Source: Burkholderiales bacterium (lineage in GTDB: Bacteria; Pseudomonadota; Gammaproteobacteria; Burkholderiales; Casimicrobiaceae). From it: DNA of 64,000 nt. Both the position numbers and the translations under genes were made by a program. The stretch is taken from positions 1 through 64,000 of the forward strand of contig JADZDD010000039.1 of NCBI GenBank assembly GCA_020851235.1, in the 5' to 3' direction. The notes under the pieces were generated by a model, which ran no database searches, was not told where the DNA came from, and saw only the letters and a program-made list of their open reading frames with translations. Below are positions 63,247-64,000 of the stretch, one piece after another; positions within the stretch are counted from its first letter, which is position 1, and the number at the start of each line of letters is the position of its first letter.

Positions 63247-63618
63247 TTGAGAACCAGCGCCAAGACTTCGAGTTCGATCGAACGAGTCAGCGTAAAGAAC
63301 GCGTTCAATCCCATTCTGTGGGTTTGCGGTCTCATCTCAGCACCAGCCACCGTCGCATGTGGTTTCGCGGCCAATCCGTCCTGGCTCTTGACCTTGCTCG
63401 CCCTCGGCCCAGTTGCAGTAGCTGCGTTCTCATATCTCTACTTGCTGTTCGTTGATCCCGACCGTCTTCAGTCCGAGAGCTTTCAACTCCGAAAGCAGGC
63501 TCTCGAGTTGATCGAAGAAAAGGGTACATTTGGTGTCATTGACGCTTCGACGATCGAAGTCATTTCTAACCCTGACCTACCTGCTTTGCCTTCGCCGCGC
63601 GATGAGGTGGGCAAATGA
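63247..63618 (+). CDS. Small membrane protein (cassette 2, first gene)
   Basis: The 123-residue product starts at a TTG preceded by GGAG six bases upstream. Two hydrophobic segments (FNPILWVCGLISAPATVACG and LLTLLALGPVAVAAFSYLYL) are followed by a charged tail (VDPDRLQSESFQLRKQALEL). No family is recognised. Its last codons overlap the second gene's ATG (ATGA), so the two products are made together. Confidence 0.65.
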   Translation: MRTSAKTSSSIERVSVKNAFNPILWVCGLISAPATVACGFAANPSWLLTLLALGPVAVAAFSYLYLLFVDPDRLQSESFQLRKQALELIEEKGTFGVIDASTIEVISNPDLPALPSPRDEVGK

Positions 63619-63905
63619 GGAAGGCTTACGTCCTGATTTTTTCAGAGGCAACGGGTGGTCGCGAAGCGATGCGCAATTGGGCAAACCAGGAGGCTTCCGT
63701 GCTGCATTGGCGATATGACATGCCAAACTCTTTCTATTTGATCTCGGAGGCATCGGCTGCGGAACTTTCTGCATCGCTGACATCGTTCATTGGAAAGAAA
63801 GGGCGCCATCTGATCATGGAGGTTAGCGATAATAGGCAAGGCATATTGCCAAAGGACACGTGGTATCTCCTCAGAAACAAGGCGAGGAAGCCTCCTGAAG
63901 GCTAA
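63615..63905 (+). CDS. Small ferredoxin-like-fold candidate (cassette 2, second gene)
   Basis: The 96-residue protein starts MRKAYVLIFSEATGGREAM, has YDMPNSFYLISEASAAEL and ends RHLIMEVSDNRQGILPKDTW. The strand-helix-strand rhythm and EVSDNRQGxLP ending recall the short SinR-type proteins of the Cas2-like ferredoxin-fold world, but the resemblance is loose. The gene overlaps the membrane-protein gene by ATGA and its stop lies inside R'' of the attC. The function is unknown. Confidence 0.6.
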   Translation: MRKAYVLIFSEATGGREAMRNWANQEASVLHWRYDMPNSFYLISEASAAELSASLTSFIGKKGRHLIMEVSDNRQGILPKDTWYLLRNKARKPPEG

Positions 63906-63977
63906 CCCTGCGCTCAACCGGACGGGCCGGCACGGGGCACGTCGTTGGCACGCATCGGCGCGGCCCACCGGTTAGCT
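63901..63977. other. attC site of cassette 2
   Basis: R'' GGCTAAC (63901-63907) and R' GTTAGCT (63971-63977) bound a 77-bp element whose ACCGGACGGGCC pairs with GGCCCACCGGT, with an unpaired base. The third cassette begins at 63972 and leaves the window with no gene visible. Confidence 0.88.
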
Positions 63978-64000
63978 AGCACTCTAAGGACTTCCTCTTT

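Larger units (their letters stand above)
63211..63971 (+). mobile_element. Integron gene cassette 2
   Basis: A 761-bp unit with two overlapping genes. Its leading GTTAGCC is the exact complement of its attC R'' GGCTAAC. Both flanking attC sites are intact in sequence. Confidence 0.87.

Overview
The window is a GC-rich bacterial chromosome segment, most likely from a betaproteobacterium. Evidence: the order exbB-exbD-lpxK-Trm112-kdsB-adk; a SWIB domain fused to a histone H1-like Lys/Ala tail; direct glutaminyl- and asparaginyl-tRNA synthetases; and a one-piece tmRNA whose tag reads ANDENYALAA. No rRNA, tRNA, CRISPR array or complete insertion sequence was seen.

Layout. (1) 1-5268 is accessory DNA abutting the 3' end of ssrA. 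It holds two HigBA-like toxin-antitoxin loci (one toxin broken by an in-frame amber codon), a TOTE-type primase-helicase, a recombinase-associated HTH gene and an unknown gene. Duplicated ssrA terminator/flank sequences at about 490-757 and 5007-5283 look like attachment-site copies. (2) 5269-33271 is mostly housekeeping: ssrA, manC, mfd, a metallo-hydrolase, marC, ggt, asnS, a cytochrome b561/cytochrome c' pair, a pyrophosphate-centred run (hppA with a C-terminal OmpA domain, PPi-dependent pfp, adk), an LPS run (kdsB, lpxK), exbBD, msrA, pdxH, gltS and htpX. (3) 33404-49664 holds glnS, xseA, aroC, an ArsR-controlled RND efflux operon, a DUF2339 membrane protein, an MFS-acyltransferase fusion with its own ArsR regulator, and thyA. 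(4) 49702-55250 is a compact phosphate module: VTC-type polyphosphate polymerase and DUF4956 partner on the minus strand, facing DUF47, Pit transporter, phytase-like esterase and OprO/P porin on the plus strand. (5) 55406-60957 is a four-gene same-strand locus: ECF sigma factor, small unknown protein, TPR-CHAT protease and subtilisin-family lipoprotein. (6) 60954-64000 is a chromosomal integron: an integron integrase with a large in-frame deletion, the attI crossover, two complete gene cassettes and the start of a third, with two attC sites.

The most interesting parts are the integron, where each cassette's R'' box is the exact complement of its own leading core site and the three cargo genes are unrecognised or barely recognisable; the sigma/CHAT/subtilase locus, which pairs two proteases of different classes under a dedicated sigma factor; the ssrA-linked island with the primase-helicase; and the proton pyrophosphatase fused to a peptidoglycan-binding type domain. 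All family assignments are from reading the translated sequence; no database search was run.
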